From Hybos culiciformis (Eukaryota > Arthropoda > Insecta > Diptera > Hybotidae): a DNA stretch of 64,000 nt. The notes beneath the pieces were generated by a model. It was not told the DNA's origin and did no database searches. It saw nothing but the letters and a program-made list of their open reading frames with translations. The translations under genes and the position numbers were made by a program. The stretch is taken from contig OZ023275.1 in assembly GCA_964007475.1 (NCBI GenBank), positions 40,171,381-40,235,380 on the forward strand, read 5' to 3'. Position 1 is the stretch's first letter; each line of letters begins with the position of its first letter. Of the stretch, positions 38,911-50,265 are shown piece after piece.

Positions 38911-39974
38911 TCAATGTGTGTTATTATCTTTGGATACCAAATTTTTTGTAACTACTTCTAATACCTCTGCCATTTGTTCTTCTGTTAGTCTTTCTTCACT
39001 GTCTTCAATTAGCTGGAATAGAAAAAAAATTCAAAAAAGTAAATTAAAATTGATAATTAACTTAAGTGGTCATATCAAAAATTCAACTTACCAATTGAAT
39101 ATCTAATCCTGTTGATGGTGGCTCATTAACAATCATTAAACATTCATTTTTGGAAAATTTAAAAGGTTTAATTTCTTCAAAAAAATGTAAAATAGATTCT
39201 CGTGTTTGATGTTTGCATGCAGTTTCTTCCAAGAACTGTAATGTCTAGAATATAATATTTTTTTTGTGACAGTAGTAATGTTTGTTACAAATGTTAAAGA
39301 TATGATTTCGAAGACCTATCTTGAGTACCGAAGCTTTGAACATTATTTACAGCACAGTTTAGAAAGCTCAACTTTATTTCATATCGATATTTTTAATTTC
39401 AAAACCAATCAGATTTCGTTTTTTACGAAAATTAATATCTGTTTTTCATTATTATCAAAACCATTTAGGTCAAGTCAAAACCATTCAGGTAGGCACCTAC
39501 CTATCTATCTACTTCACACGACAATAACATTTTTAAATTTTTTTTTTTTGTTGGTACCTACCTAAATACCTAGGTGTTTTAATATTTTGTGAATTTTCAA
39601 AAACTGCTTGTAGGCATACGTTCTTGCAACACCATTATCTTGAACTTCGTTAAATTAAATCAAACTTGAATAAAAATTATAAGCTCCACACTGTATCATA
39701 TTCATTAGGAAATAGGATTATCAAACCAATTTGGTGGGGCTTAAAATATCTAATAATAGTTCTAATGATTTTATTTAATAGGTACTTGCTTCGTAAGTTA
39801 TTGTTGCTAAATTCCTTAGGCCCATCTTTTTTTTAGTGTCTTTTATATTTTTTAATGTTTCAAGCACTTCTAAGTTTGTTAAGACAGAATAACAAGGATT
39901 TACTCTACAAAATAAATAAGTAATTAATAAGTAATTAAATAACTTTTGAATTAAATAAAAACTTACATTTCCAT
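38911..39974 (-). CDS. CRCP: RNA polymerase III subunit RPC9 (CGRP receptor component)
   Basis: RPC9 pairs with RPC8 to form the stalk of RNA polymerase III, needed for initiation at tRNA and 5S genes. Exons are 39974-39967, 39904-39790, 39244-39092 and 39012-38911 (phases 2, 0, 0), giving 125 residues; human CRCP has 148. The first coding exon contributes only 8 bases (ATG GAA AT). Conserved features are the NLEVLETLKNI helix near the start, TITYETLQFLEE across the second junction, and the C-terminal EDSEERLTEEQM helix of the HRDC-like fold. The intron after exon 2 has a GC donor (GAA followed by GCAAGT); no GT donor keeps the frame. The acidic C-terminal extension of the human protein is short here. 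Confidence 0.92.
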
Positions 39975-40575
39975 TTTTAAACTAGTTTATGATTTGGATT
40001 TTATGATTATGACCAAATGACATTTCGGCAAAAACCAAACAAACATTACCTTTCATAACAAAAATTATTTTATTTACACCGGAGATAACCTCATTTAAGG
40101 CGACGCACGTGAACACTGCCAGTTTCATAAAAGTAAAAATTTAATTTTATTTTTACGGCGCGGTTTTGAAATTATCTTTTATCACAGAGAAATATATTAA
40201 GAATACAACTTTTTTAAGTACGATAGAACGCAGGGATTAGCTCCATTTCATAGTAGCCCAGATTTTGGTTCAGTTCACGCGCATCACTGCCGCCCTTTCA
40301 TTGCTATGTTTACTTTAACAATATAGCGCTGCTATAATCACATCTCTTGTCGTCATTGTGTTTACACCTTTATGTTATCACCTCAAGTTGTTTTGTTCTT
40401 ATGTTCACTTTGCGAAATTTACACAACCAATAAAAGCACACAGCAGTCTTCTATAAGCCCTATATTCTTTATTCTTTATTATATTATTTTTATTATTAAT
40501 ATAATCTATTTCTTTTTTTATACTTTTATATATTGTCTTGTCCTATTCAATAATTTATTTCAAGTTTCAACAAAA
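39975..40575. promoter_or_regulatory. Bidirectional promoter region, CRCP / torsin-like
   Basis: About 600 bp separate the two divergent start codons. The stretch is GC-richer than its surroundings around 40080-40380. An acceptor (ttatttcaag) just before the torsin-like ATG implies a 5'UTR intron inside this stretch. No TATA box is obvious at either end. Confidence 0.4.
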
Positions 40576-41927
40576 ATGTCTAAAAAAAATAAAAAAATGC
40601 GAAAATTGGCTGGACAGATTGGAAAGAAATCATCTTGGAAATTATATAGTGGCGTATTTTTAATACTTATTTTAGGAATCATTTATACAAATCGAAGACC
40701 AAATTTATGGTATGAATTGACGTGTAATTTTATTAACTATGATTATTATACTTATGACAACAATACTTTTGATAAAATGTTTTCTGTAATAAAAAATGAG
40801 ATTTTAAATCAACAAACACAAATCTTTGAATTAGAAAATGAATTCAGAAATAATACAAAAAAAGTTTCTATGATTTCAATAGCAGGAGCTGCTGGTGTTG
40901 GTAAGTGTTTTATTTATTATCCTATTCTTTTAACAAATGGATAATAGTTTATTTAATAACAACATAATTAGAGTAAATACCATTATCTTGACCACAGATC
41001 TATGTTCCTAAAGAATAGGCAGATGAAGTGTATAGAACTAAAATGTTTATTGAGTAATCCATTCTGAGAAAACTATTAATACTTTGTAATCAATACTTTC
41101 CTTTTTAAGCAAAGTATTGATTACTTTTTTAAATACAATTACTCGGTAATCATTACTAAGTAGTACTCAATACCAAATTATTTGAATTTTTACAGCTCTG
41201 ATTGAAGAGCTACACTGTATTAAGAATTAATAGAATTATTAAAGCAAATCGTAATCATATCTGCAAAACGGTTAGTCTTAAGAACTATTTTTATTCCTTA
41301 ACTATCTAGGTATAGTTTTAATTCATATGTTCATGCTGGATCCAGTAAATCATTTTAATTAAATATCAATGTTGGCATTTAATTTCTGATAAATAAAAAA
41401 AATATTATCTTTTAGGAAAAACTATGTTGGCAAATCTTTTGATTGACAATTTTCTTTGGGAAGAAAATATTCAACACTATGTTCATTCAAAATACAAAGA
41501 AATTGAGATAAGTGAAATAGAATTGTCGAATTGTGGAGTGAATTTGATTATTGTTGATGATCTTGGAGCAGATGATGTTATTTTAGGTAAAAAATATTAC
41601 AACAATGTACTGACTATGAGTGAGAATGTAAAATCAAGAATTATTTTAATTTTAATATATAATTTGTCTACATTTAAAACATATCAAATAATTAAATATT
41701 TAGATAATGTAAATATCAATTTTAATTTAGAAGAAAATATTAAATTTATAATTTTTAAAAAATTTGAACAAAATGACATAAAAGACTGTATAGAGAAAAT
41801 ATCCAAAAATTTGAATATTTTATTAAATAATGAACAAATTTTGGAAATAATTAATACTATTGATTTTAGCCGATCAGGTTGTAAAAAAGTTAATGCTAAA
41901 ATTAATTTTTATAAATTTAGAAAATGA
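40576..41927 (+). CDS. Membrane-anchored torsin-like AAA+ protein with altered Walker B
   Basis: Two exons, 40576-40900 and 41416-41927 (phase 1), give 278 residues. A Lys-rich start (MSKKNKKMRK) is followed by one membrane segment at about 23-37. The Walker A motif GAAGVGKT (104-111) spans the exon junction. The Walker B-like stretch LIIVDDL (152-158) has Asp where AAA+ proteins have the catalytic Glu. Near the end GCKK (263-266), followed by a Lys/Tyr-rich tail, resembles the torsin sensor-2 motif Gly-Cys-Lys. Torsins act in the ER and nuclear envelope with LAP1/LULL1 cofactors, and TOR4A also has a membrane anchor. The torsin call is an inference from layout and the GCK motif; overall similarity is low and the protein is shorter than typical torsins. 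The start was chosen at the ATG after the acceptor; the upstream in-frame codons lie in a 5' intron. Confidence 0.7.
41086..41124. repeat. Perfect 14-bp inverted repeat in the torsin-like intron
   Basis: gtaatcaatacttt and its exact reverse complement are separated by 11 bases. The surrounding stretch (about 41050-41210), rich in GTAATC/GATTAC motifs, ends in TTTTTACAGCTCTG and looks like a worn hAT-type remnant. No target duplication was found. Confidence 0.6.
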
Positions 41928-43072
41928 TAGTGTGTTTGAGAAAATTAAATTCAGTAGGTAAAAAAAATCTGTTTCTAGTTCTTAGCAAGTATTACAACAG
42001 ACAAATATAATATATACAAACGAATAAGTTCATATAACTTTATTACCATGCAAATAACTGCTGTCGATTATCTCCATTTCATAGTATTGTAAAGATTTTA
42101 TTTAAGTTTACGAACATTTCTATAATCAAATGGATCTAAATATTTTCAATAGCGAAAAACTTGTATGAAATTTATTGGTTTGTATACATTAAATTTATCT
42201 GTGGTATTACTTAGATACTTAGATCATAGTAATTCTCCATTATATTTTTTTATTGTCCTTTGTGAATGTTATTAAATAAATAAAATTTTTATATTTATTA
42301 TTGAACGTTGTAAGAATAATTAATTTGGGAATTTAACTGCTTAAAAGTTGAATATAATATTCAGAATAAGTTTATACCTATAAGAAAAGTTTTAAAACTA
42401 TCTGATTTTAAAAGTGCAATTTTGGAGATTCACCAGTTAAATATTGACGATGTAATTTTTCAGGTTGTTATAATTCGATAAAAAATCTTAAGTTTGTTAT
42501 ATGCTTATATGTATATATTAAATTTCTTCATACCAAAACTTTGTACAATATTCGATATATTGATAACCTGAAATTTTAACAACAATTTCATAAATTTCAG
42601 CTTTTTTAGTTTATGTAATTGTTTATTTATCATCTCTAGTATACATAAAAGATTGATTGAAAATCAATATAAATTAATAAAATAATAATTCTTATTTCAA
42701 ATATATATAAATATCTAAGCTGACAATTCATTGGTTCAACCAATTGCATCGTTAATTTTTTTGTAATAATCTCTTTCTATGATAAAAATTCTAAGTAGAA
42801 TGAAACTTTATTAAAGTTGCAATTTGATTACAGAACTTATATTCATATTAAAAAAAACGATTACGTCTGTTCCTATTCTAATTCTAAGATAATATTATCT
42901 TTCACATAATTCATATCTAATCTATCAATATTTATAATTGTTTATAGTTAGTTATTCAAAAATTATCGATAGTTATGATTATAATGAAAATTCTGGATAA
43001 AACATTTTTTTAAGAATAAAATATTAAATATAATAACTTTATTAAATAATGATATTGTATAGTTTCGAAAAT
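41928..43072. other. Convergent intergenic region
   Basis: AT-rich sequence between the stops of the torsin-like and dsRNA-binding genes. AATAAA at 42275-42280 (+) and at 43038-43043 (-) are the likely polyadenylation signals of the two genes. Nothing else is seen. Confidence 0.55.
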
Positions 43073-46000
43073 TTACTGTTCGAAGGCTGTAAAATTTGTC
43101 CCAAAAAGCTGATTGCAGCAAGTAACCGCTGCATTTTTTCTAGCCACTTTCTTAGAACGACCAGTACCAATGAACTGCTGATCATCAACAGTAACACCCA
43201 CTTTTTGAGTTTGATTAGGAGGTTTGCCCTCAGCTCCCAATTCAACATAAGTGATACCAGGGCGCATCATACACAATAAAGTTGCTGGATGCATGATTTC
43301 CCAATTTGGTGGTAATTCATTTCGAATGCTTGGTGGTTTTTTAGATTTTTCTTGTTTGTCAGTCGTCGTGCCGCCATCCGATGTATTTCCATTGCTATGA
43401 TGTATAGGACGAAATTCTGGTATTTCAAACCCCTCAGCTTCCCATTCTGAGAACAATTTAAAAAGTGCAAAAGATGCTAAATTAACCATTGGAAGATCGT
43501 CTTCATCATTCTCTTCAACATCTTTCATTTCTATTTCATTAGAGCTATCAGATTTGTTAGCATCAATTGATACGGTCTTTGGTTTTTGAAGCATTTTGGT
43601 GATAACCAAGTCACGTAAAGCTTTCTCACAAGCACTATTTTTGGCTGAATTTTTGGAAGTACCTCTTCCTTCATATTGATTGTTATTCACAGAAACTGAA
43701 GCAATAAAACCACCTCCAGGACTGCTACTAATAACAAAATCTTCAATTTTTATTCCTTTAACTTCATGTAGAGCCATTAATGCGTTTTTGGGTAATAAAA
43801 CCTTACGTAAGCGACGATTTTGACGAATTTTTTTTTCTTTTGCACGAACTAAAAAAAAATATAGAACTCATAAATACCTATTACAAATAAAATAGTAATT
43901 ATAATTATCAATGAGAAGAGTTCCTATTACTTTTTGTTATACATTTCTTTTGTAGTTACAACTGAAGTTTTGATACATTCGATATTCTGACCTTCGCGAT
44001 TATTCCTAATGCGGATAACTCGTGCGTGTAATGACATTTATTAGTTAAGAACGACTGCACAGAACTTACAAAACGAAATAAGAACCAGATATTTCAAATT
44101 TTCAAATAATTTATAATCATTATATTTTAAAACCAATTTTATCACTTAAATATTCTCAATTATTTCAAAATTTTGGGAACATTTTTGAAAAACCTCAATT
44201 CTTCAAAGTTATATTTGTACTTAGATAGTTATGTAACCTCAAAACAATTATTTTTATTCACATAGAAAACTTTTGAAATATATTCCTTTAATGTTTCAAA
44301 ATAATACTTTTACTTGAAATTACTCGAAAGATTACTGAGAAGATTATTCTAGAATACAATAAAAAAAAATATTTAACGTAAAATTTTTTATGTCTAACCT
44401 GATGGCTTCTTCCGAATCGCGAAAATTTTTTTGAAATACGATTTGCTACCGGCACTCGTGTTATCCCCTTCTCCTTCAGATAATTCTTTTGAGGTCTCTG
44501 GCATTGGAGCATCGGGATTTTTCAAGTGCTCTAGACTCTCAAGCTTCACAACTGTTTCATCAACCGCTGGTGGTTGATAATTAGATTGCTGTTGCGGTTG
44601 CACATACTGCAAATTTGAATAACCTTGTTGCTGTTGAGAATATGGTTGCTGTTGCGCTTGTTTTTGCACCTGCTGCTGTTGTTGCTGAGAACGCAAAACA
44701 TTAGAATCCTAAAAAATAAATAAATGTTTCTCAAAATTTGAAAAAAATACTAACAGACTCAATTCTGAAAATTTGAACTATTTAAAGAAATAATATTTAT
44801 TATAAGGCAATATCCCAAACGCTCAGAATTGAAACTGAATAGCTGAAAAATTAAAAATTGAAAGTATATCCGTATATAAAATACAGTTAAAATGTATACT
44901 TTATTTTACAAACCACATTTCACTGCTATTCGATGAACAATTTATAGTTTATACTATTTTTTTTACTAATTTTTTGGATAGGCAACTCCTCACAACCATT
45001 TCCCTTTTTTTTTAGCATGATGCTCCACACATTGAGTTTGAAAATAGCTATGGGACATTCCTAAAGCCAAATCCAAACGAATCTTTCGAAATTTTTCGGT
45101 TAAACATTTTTTTTCCTTTTCATTGACAAAACTGTATTGTTCGAAAAAAGTTAATAAATAGAAAACTACATCAAAACGAATATAAATAACGAATTTATTT
45201 ATTATTTGGTCACACAGCATGGGATTAATAGAATTAAAATAGGCATACAAGGTAAAAAAAAATAAAATAAAAATATTTCATCTAAAAATAGTACAAAAAA
45301 CAACTAAATTCTGAAATAAAAAAAAACAAGATTGATTAAAATCCTTTGGATCAAGAGATTGCACTATAATGATTTATAGTCCAATTGTAGAATGTACAAT
45401 ATAGTTAAAAAGAATTTATTTTATTTGCATACATTTTAATGTGAACTAGAATTTAGTCATAACAATATTACAACATTATCTCAAAATAATATTATTGAGA
45501 ATAATAATTTAGAAATTTTAAAATTTTATCATTTTTAATGTAGTTTTCATACTTAAAATTTTTCTAACAGATGGCGGTGGAGGCGCTTATTTGATGATTT
45601 GATATCAATGCATAGAAAACAGAAAACACCGCTCTCCATTGCACATACCCATTTGCTTTTTTGTCAATTTTTCTTTAACACATTATTCGAATTATATAAT
45701 TGTTATTTATTTATTTACCTATTAAGAAACCACCATTATTTCGAAAAAGAATTTTTGTTTTTTTTTTTTTTTTTTTGTTGGTAATTTTTTTATTATCTTA
45801 TTTTAATCTTTAGTAATTTAATATTATAAAAATATTAACATTACCATTAAATAAGAAAACTAAATAATAGAGATTGCCATGGAGATTTTCGAAGATAAAA
45901 AACTTATCGATATTTATTTTTGTTTTTCTTAATATAATATTTATATTATATTCAATTCTTACGAAATTATAAATTATTAATAATAGGTAAATAAATTGCC

Positions 46001-48604
46001 TAAAATTATATATTTCAAAATTTAAATGCTTTAATGAGAAAAAAATATATATAACAAGAAAAAAACCAAAATAAAAAATTATGTTTTCCCTGAAAGAAAA
46101 ATATTTTTTCGTTTGAGATTTGCAAGTAAATGAACATAACTATATATGGAAAACTAATTTTTTTTTTATTACATTTTTTTTATTATTATTATTATTGATA
46201 TCAAATATCTGGAGCCCGAGATATTTGCTAAAAAAATTGGTAAAATTAATTGGTTAATAAAAATGTATAAAAAAAATTCATTTGAGGGAAAAATATATAT
46301 ATAAAACTTATTTGATTAAAAATAAGAAAAATAAAAAATCAAATATTAATTTCCTAGCATTATTTTCTTTTAAAATTTTTTTTTTTAAATTGTAAATGCT
46401 TTTTTTCTATTTACATGTATATTATACAAACTTATTTCCTATGCAATCACATTAATAATTAAATTATTTTAAGGTGCGCGATGCATTGCCAATTAAGTTT
46501 GTGTTTAAAAAAATTAACATCCCTCTCCTTGTGTCGAACAATCGAGTAAATATTCGAATAAATAAATATCCTGGTAGGTATTTAATCAAAATAGAATTTA
46601 GGAATAAGATTTACAAACAAATATTAAATATATTAAAATTTACAGTGGTTTTGGGGAAGCATAAAGTTCAATAAAAAAAAATCAAAAGACAACATGCTCA
46701 TTAATTTGAAATTTTTCTCATTTCAAAATATAATTAGGTAGATATTTACAATCTCTTTATATGTAAGTAGGTATCTAAAATGTGCAAAAAGAATAAATCA
46801 ATAAGAGAAAAAAAAAACTATTAAAGAAAATGTTCGTCTATGTTTAGGTTATGTATCTAAATATTAAAAAAAATTCTTGTTTATTTTTGCATTTTGCAAA
46901 TATTTTTAATATTTAAAATTAAAAAAAAAAAAAACTATCTAGGTACCTACTTATCGGAGAAGAGATTATTGAAAAATAAAAATGACAATGCCTAGGTATA
47001 AATCATCAAGGACTTTTTCTAGAAACATTTGATTTGGTGGGACACAGAAATAAAAATAAAATTCAAATTTCCATGAAATAGTTTTCCACATAAAAACAAT
47101 AATCTTTATTAATTTATTCAAAAAAATCAAAAATCAGTCATGAGCTACATTTTTATACACAACAAATTTATTTTTCTGACTAGGTACCTTTCAAAAGTAG
47201 GTGGATTAGTATGTACATAACATACGGCTTTAAATTTCTTTTGTACCCAAACTACGTGCATAGGTAATTAGTTTTGCAAATAATTTCTTTTTGTCTTTAG
47301 CTATAAGCCTACTTTTGTAAAATTTTATCTTTATTCATAAATTAGTTGATAGTACATTTTTAGTTACCTACCTATAATACTTGTATATGGAGGTAGATAT
47401 GTATTACATATATTTTTAAGTACCTAGGTAACGTTCGTAGACCTGTCTAGATAATTTAGCATAAGGATTATCGAAAAATTTTGTGTTTTATTATATAGGA
47501 CCTACCTGCGTACCCATGTTATTGTTTATCTCAAAAGTTGACTCGTTTAATTCACTCAGTGTCGATTTTTTAATTGAGTGGAACACGTAACTGTCATTAT
47601 ACAGACTATTTATTTTTTTCCCATTTTCAGAGAATTGAATCAATTGAATTGAAATGGCGCCGTGACATTTGTCCGCGGGATATTTGTCCGCGATGAAATT
47701 TGTATGGAAAACTTCGCGGACAAATGTCATTTGTCCGCGATTGATTTTTCAAATTTTTAGCGGACAAATGTCATTTGGTAAAATGTCATTTTTCAGCGAT
47801 TGAAATTTGAAATTTTTAGCGGACAAATGTCATTTTGCAAAATGTCATTTTTCAGCGATTGAAATTTGAAATTTTTAGCGGACAAATGTCATATTGCAAA
47901 ATGTCATTTGTCCGCGATTGATTTTTGATAGAGGCAGCGGGCGGGCGGGTGGACTGGTGGTAGGTCAGTGGGATTTGCGGCTGACAAGTCATTTCGAATC
48001 GCGGACATATGTCATTTTGATGTCCGCGATATAAAAACAAATCGCGGACAAATGTCCCGCGGACATATGTCCAACCCCCAATTGAAATATATACCTACCT
48101 AAACCTACTTCAATGCAATCACCTTGAAACATAAATTTTCTATATCTACCTAATGAATCTATAAATAATAGGTGTGTAGGACCTAAGTTTACTATTCATC
48201 ACTATGAACATTTATAAAACTACTCAGCAATTTTTTTTTTTTATAATTATTATATGGAACACTTGAAAGAAAAAAAATCAATATCGCCATTTTAATTTTT
48301 TCCTTAAAATCTTTAAACTTTCCTTCATAAAAAATAATATAATTTCAAAACTAATTGATTTCTTCGAAATCGCAAAAAATATCAAAAAAAAAAACAAATA
48401 AAAAAAGTTTTGAAAATTATGAAAGCCGCTGGCTGGGATGCCGGCCATTTTGGGATGGAGAGAAAAAGCATTTACACCAAAAATAAATTTAGGAAATTTT
48501 GAATATTTTTCCAAAAAAAAAATTATTTCTATTTTTTTTTAACTTACATAAGTTCCACCAGAAACAAAATTTTTTTGTGGAATAGCACGACGAGATCTAT
48601 TCAT
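43073..48604 (-). CDS. Protein with two dsRNA-binding domains (DIP1-like), Gln-rich N-terminus
   Basis: Exons 48604-48548, 44708-44399 and 43848-43073 (phases 0, 1) give 380 residues. The N-terminus is MNRSRRAIPQ, then a Gln-rich low-complexity region (about 26-62), an acidic Ser/Glu stretch, and a strongly basic helix (RAKEKKIRQNRRLRK) just before the first domain. dsRBD1 covers about 140-208 (PKNALMALHEVKG, then YEGRGTSKNSAKNSACEKAL). dsRBD2 covers about 309-373 (HPATLLCMMRPGITYVE, then FIGTGRSKKVARKNAA). The conserved KKxxxK-type RNA contact residues are clear in dsRBD2 and weaker in dsRBD1. No catalytic domain follows, so it is not an ADAR, although the domain spacing resembles that family. 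The closest name I can offer from memory is Drosophila DIP1; this is tentative. The first intron is 3.8 kb and holds a 424-bp element. AATAAA lies 30 bases after the stop. Confidence 0.85.
44990..45250 (-). other. Coding-like block inside intron 1 of the dsRNA-binding gene
   Basis: A minus-strand open frame of about 75-86 codons with unusually balanced composition for this AT-rich intron (EKEKKCLTEKFRKIRLDLAL, then LGMSHSYFQTQCVEHHAKKK). The only in-frame ATG follows INP, near 45215. No upstream acceptor joins it to the host gene. It could be a small nested gene, a retro-copy fragment or chance. Confidence 0.2.
47656..48079. mobile_element. 424-bp inverted-repeat element with internal 59-bp repeats
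   Basis: The ends are inverted repeats (left GGCGCCGTGACATTTGTCCG, right read inward GGGGGTTGGACATATGTCCG, both continuing CGGGAYATTTGTCCGCGAT). A perfect 9-bp duplication, AATTGAAAT, flanks it (47647-47655 and 48080-48088). Inside, the TGTCCGCG/CGCGGACA motif recurs many times in both orientations, and a 59-bp unit is repeated three times from about 47761. There is no transposase. The 9-bp duplication fits Mutator-like (MULE) elements; the GG-rich ends and 8-9 bp duplication would also suit Merlin. Confidence 0.8.
47761..47930. repeat. 59-bp tandem repeat, about three copies
   Basis: Units beginning cggacaaatgtcat start at 47761, 47820 and 47879. The third is cut short by the change to TTTGTCCGCGATTG. 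They lie wholly within the 47656-48079 element. Confidence 0.85.
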
Positions 48605-48823
48605 TTTGATAAAAATTTAATTTATTTTTATTTTTTCACAAATTTTAAAATTTTAAAATTTTTCTTGCTATTAGTTGTTTATTAACTCAATTTTGATTTG
48701 ATTTGACATAAAATCATTCAATTAAAAATTCTGAATTTAATGGGAATGTGTGTGGCGGTGGCGGTGTTTATTGTGAATAAAAAATAATTCAACAGCTCAG
48801 TGATGTCAGTTAGCAAATAAAGC
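48605..48823. promoter_or_regulatory. Short divergent upstream region
   Basis: About 220 bp separate the minus-strand ATG of the dsRNA-binding gene from the putative plus-strand start at 48824. A GC-rich run (tgtgtggcggtggcggtgtt) at about 48749-48768 stands out. It would be a bidirectional promoter if the plus-strand model is real. Confidence 0.3.
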
Positions 48824-49940
48824 ATGCTTGATGTAGCTGCTATCATAGGTAATATAACTCTACACAGCTACAAAAATAAATATATAATAAACATAAATTG
48901 GCTCCATTTTTACAGTAAACCTTCTTTGCCCGTTTTTAATACATTTTTACTTGTCGCTGTTCGATTTCGTAACCCTTTTAATTTCAAATTCAGTTTATTT
49001 AACTTTCTTTCCTTCCTATTTTTCCCTAAGCATTATACCTCTTTCGCACCTGCGCTATTTCTATTAAAGCTGACTTTAACTAGCTAAATAATTTCCTATT
49101 GTCACCACCCATTATAAAGTCTTATTTTATGTCGCTAATGTCAGTTCAATTCACTCAACTCGAATAATTCTGAAAGCTCTGCAACAGGGCTGCCAGATTG
49201 AGGAATTTTTTCCCCAAACTGAGGAAATTTTTAATTTCGAGGGAAAAGAAAAAGTTAAAAAAAACGTGGGGAAAAATTTGAGGAAAATGTTTTTTTCTGA
49301 GGAAAATTTGAAGAAATTCAGAAATATTGAGCTAACGTTGGCAATCAACAATATTTAAAATTTAAGACTCGTAAATTTTTTTCACCCTAATGATTTTAAG
49401 AAATTTATATCATTACCATATTCTTCTACGTACGTTGAGCTCAAAATCTATTGTTGGAACTAAACTTTTTGATTTATAACATAGGTACCGCATAAAATCT
49501 GAACACATTAAAAATTTGAGGAAATCTTGCAAAAATAAGCTGTTTTTGGGGAAAAACTGAAGTGAGTAAAACCGTTATCCAATTTTTTTTTTTTTTCTAA
49601 TTAAGGTTAAAAAAAAATTTTAGTACATAAAAATATAAAAAAAAATTTGAGGAATTTTTTTAAAAAAGTGTCTATTTTGGGGAAATTTCTTGAAAATTTG
49701 AGGAAATTTCATTCATTCCATCTGGCAGCCCTGCTCTGCAATTTACCGCGAAACATCTTTGGAATTACGTCGTTTTTTTATTTTACAAAAAGAAATAATG
49801 AAAACAAAAATTTTCATAAATTTGTTTTATTTTATATTTTTTAAAAATTTTAAATTTAGATTTAAATGAAATGTTTATGCTTTATGATATTACTGAAGAA
49901 TTAACATTAGAAATGATAACAAAAGGATCACTATTAATTT
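48824..49940 (+). CDS. Putative two-exon gene fragment, unknown
   Basis: I do not recognise this product. Exon 48824-48848 (MLDVAAII plus one base, donor GTAATA) joins in phase 1 to 49860-49940 (acceptor aaatttag, donor GTGAGT), reading DLNEMFMLYDITEELTLEMI and on to TKGSLLI. The composition is coding-like in an AT-rich area, and both the phase and the splice sites agree. The intervening intron carries a complete hAT-type element (49185-49733), consistent with non-coding sequence there. The model ends in phase 1 and I could not find the next exon. The antigen-5 gene follows on the other strand, so any continuation must run through or past it. It may be a remnant. Confidence 0.3.
49185..49733. 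mobile_element. Non-autonomous hAT-type element, 549 bp
   Basis: Both ends read inward as CAGGGCTGCCAGAT, the terminus typical of many hAT elements. A perfect 8-bp duplication, CTCTGCAA, flanks it (49177-49184 and 49734-49741). The interior is built from many copies of TTTGAGGAAATTT or TGGGGAAA-like motifs in both orientations and has no transposase frame. The open frames noted across it are by-products. Confidence 0.9.
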
Positions 49941-50265
49941 GTGAGTTTTAGTTAAACAATAAATGCACATTTAATAATTAATTTTAAACTTATTGAATAA
50001 TATAATACTTTTTAAATTTTATTTTAAATAACCTGATCTTTTAAATTGATTAGGTTATTCATTTTTATCAAATTTTTATACGTTCAACAAAATGAGGTTA
50101 ATGTTACACTAACCCAAAGAAAATTTAAATTTTCTATTTAATAATTTTTCATATCCTACCTATTCGCTTATAATAATTTATTACTTTTAACTTAATTAAT
50201 AGTTATGTCAAACTATAACGTACGTAAGAACGTTATGCATACCTAATGCATGCTAGTTAAAACAG
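49941..50265. other. AT-rich intergenic, includes antigen-5 3'UTR
   Basis: It contains the antigen-5 polyadenylation signal (50177-50182, minus) and otherwise nothing I can identify. Confidence 0.5.

Noticed and set aside
47491..48040. Open frames across the 424-bp element
   Set aside because: They translate repeated TGTCCGCG motifs; no protein-like composition or domain.
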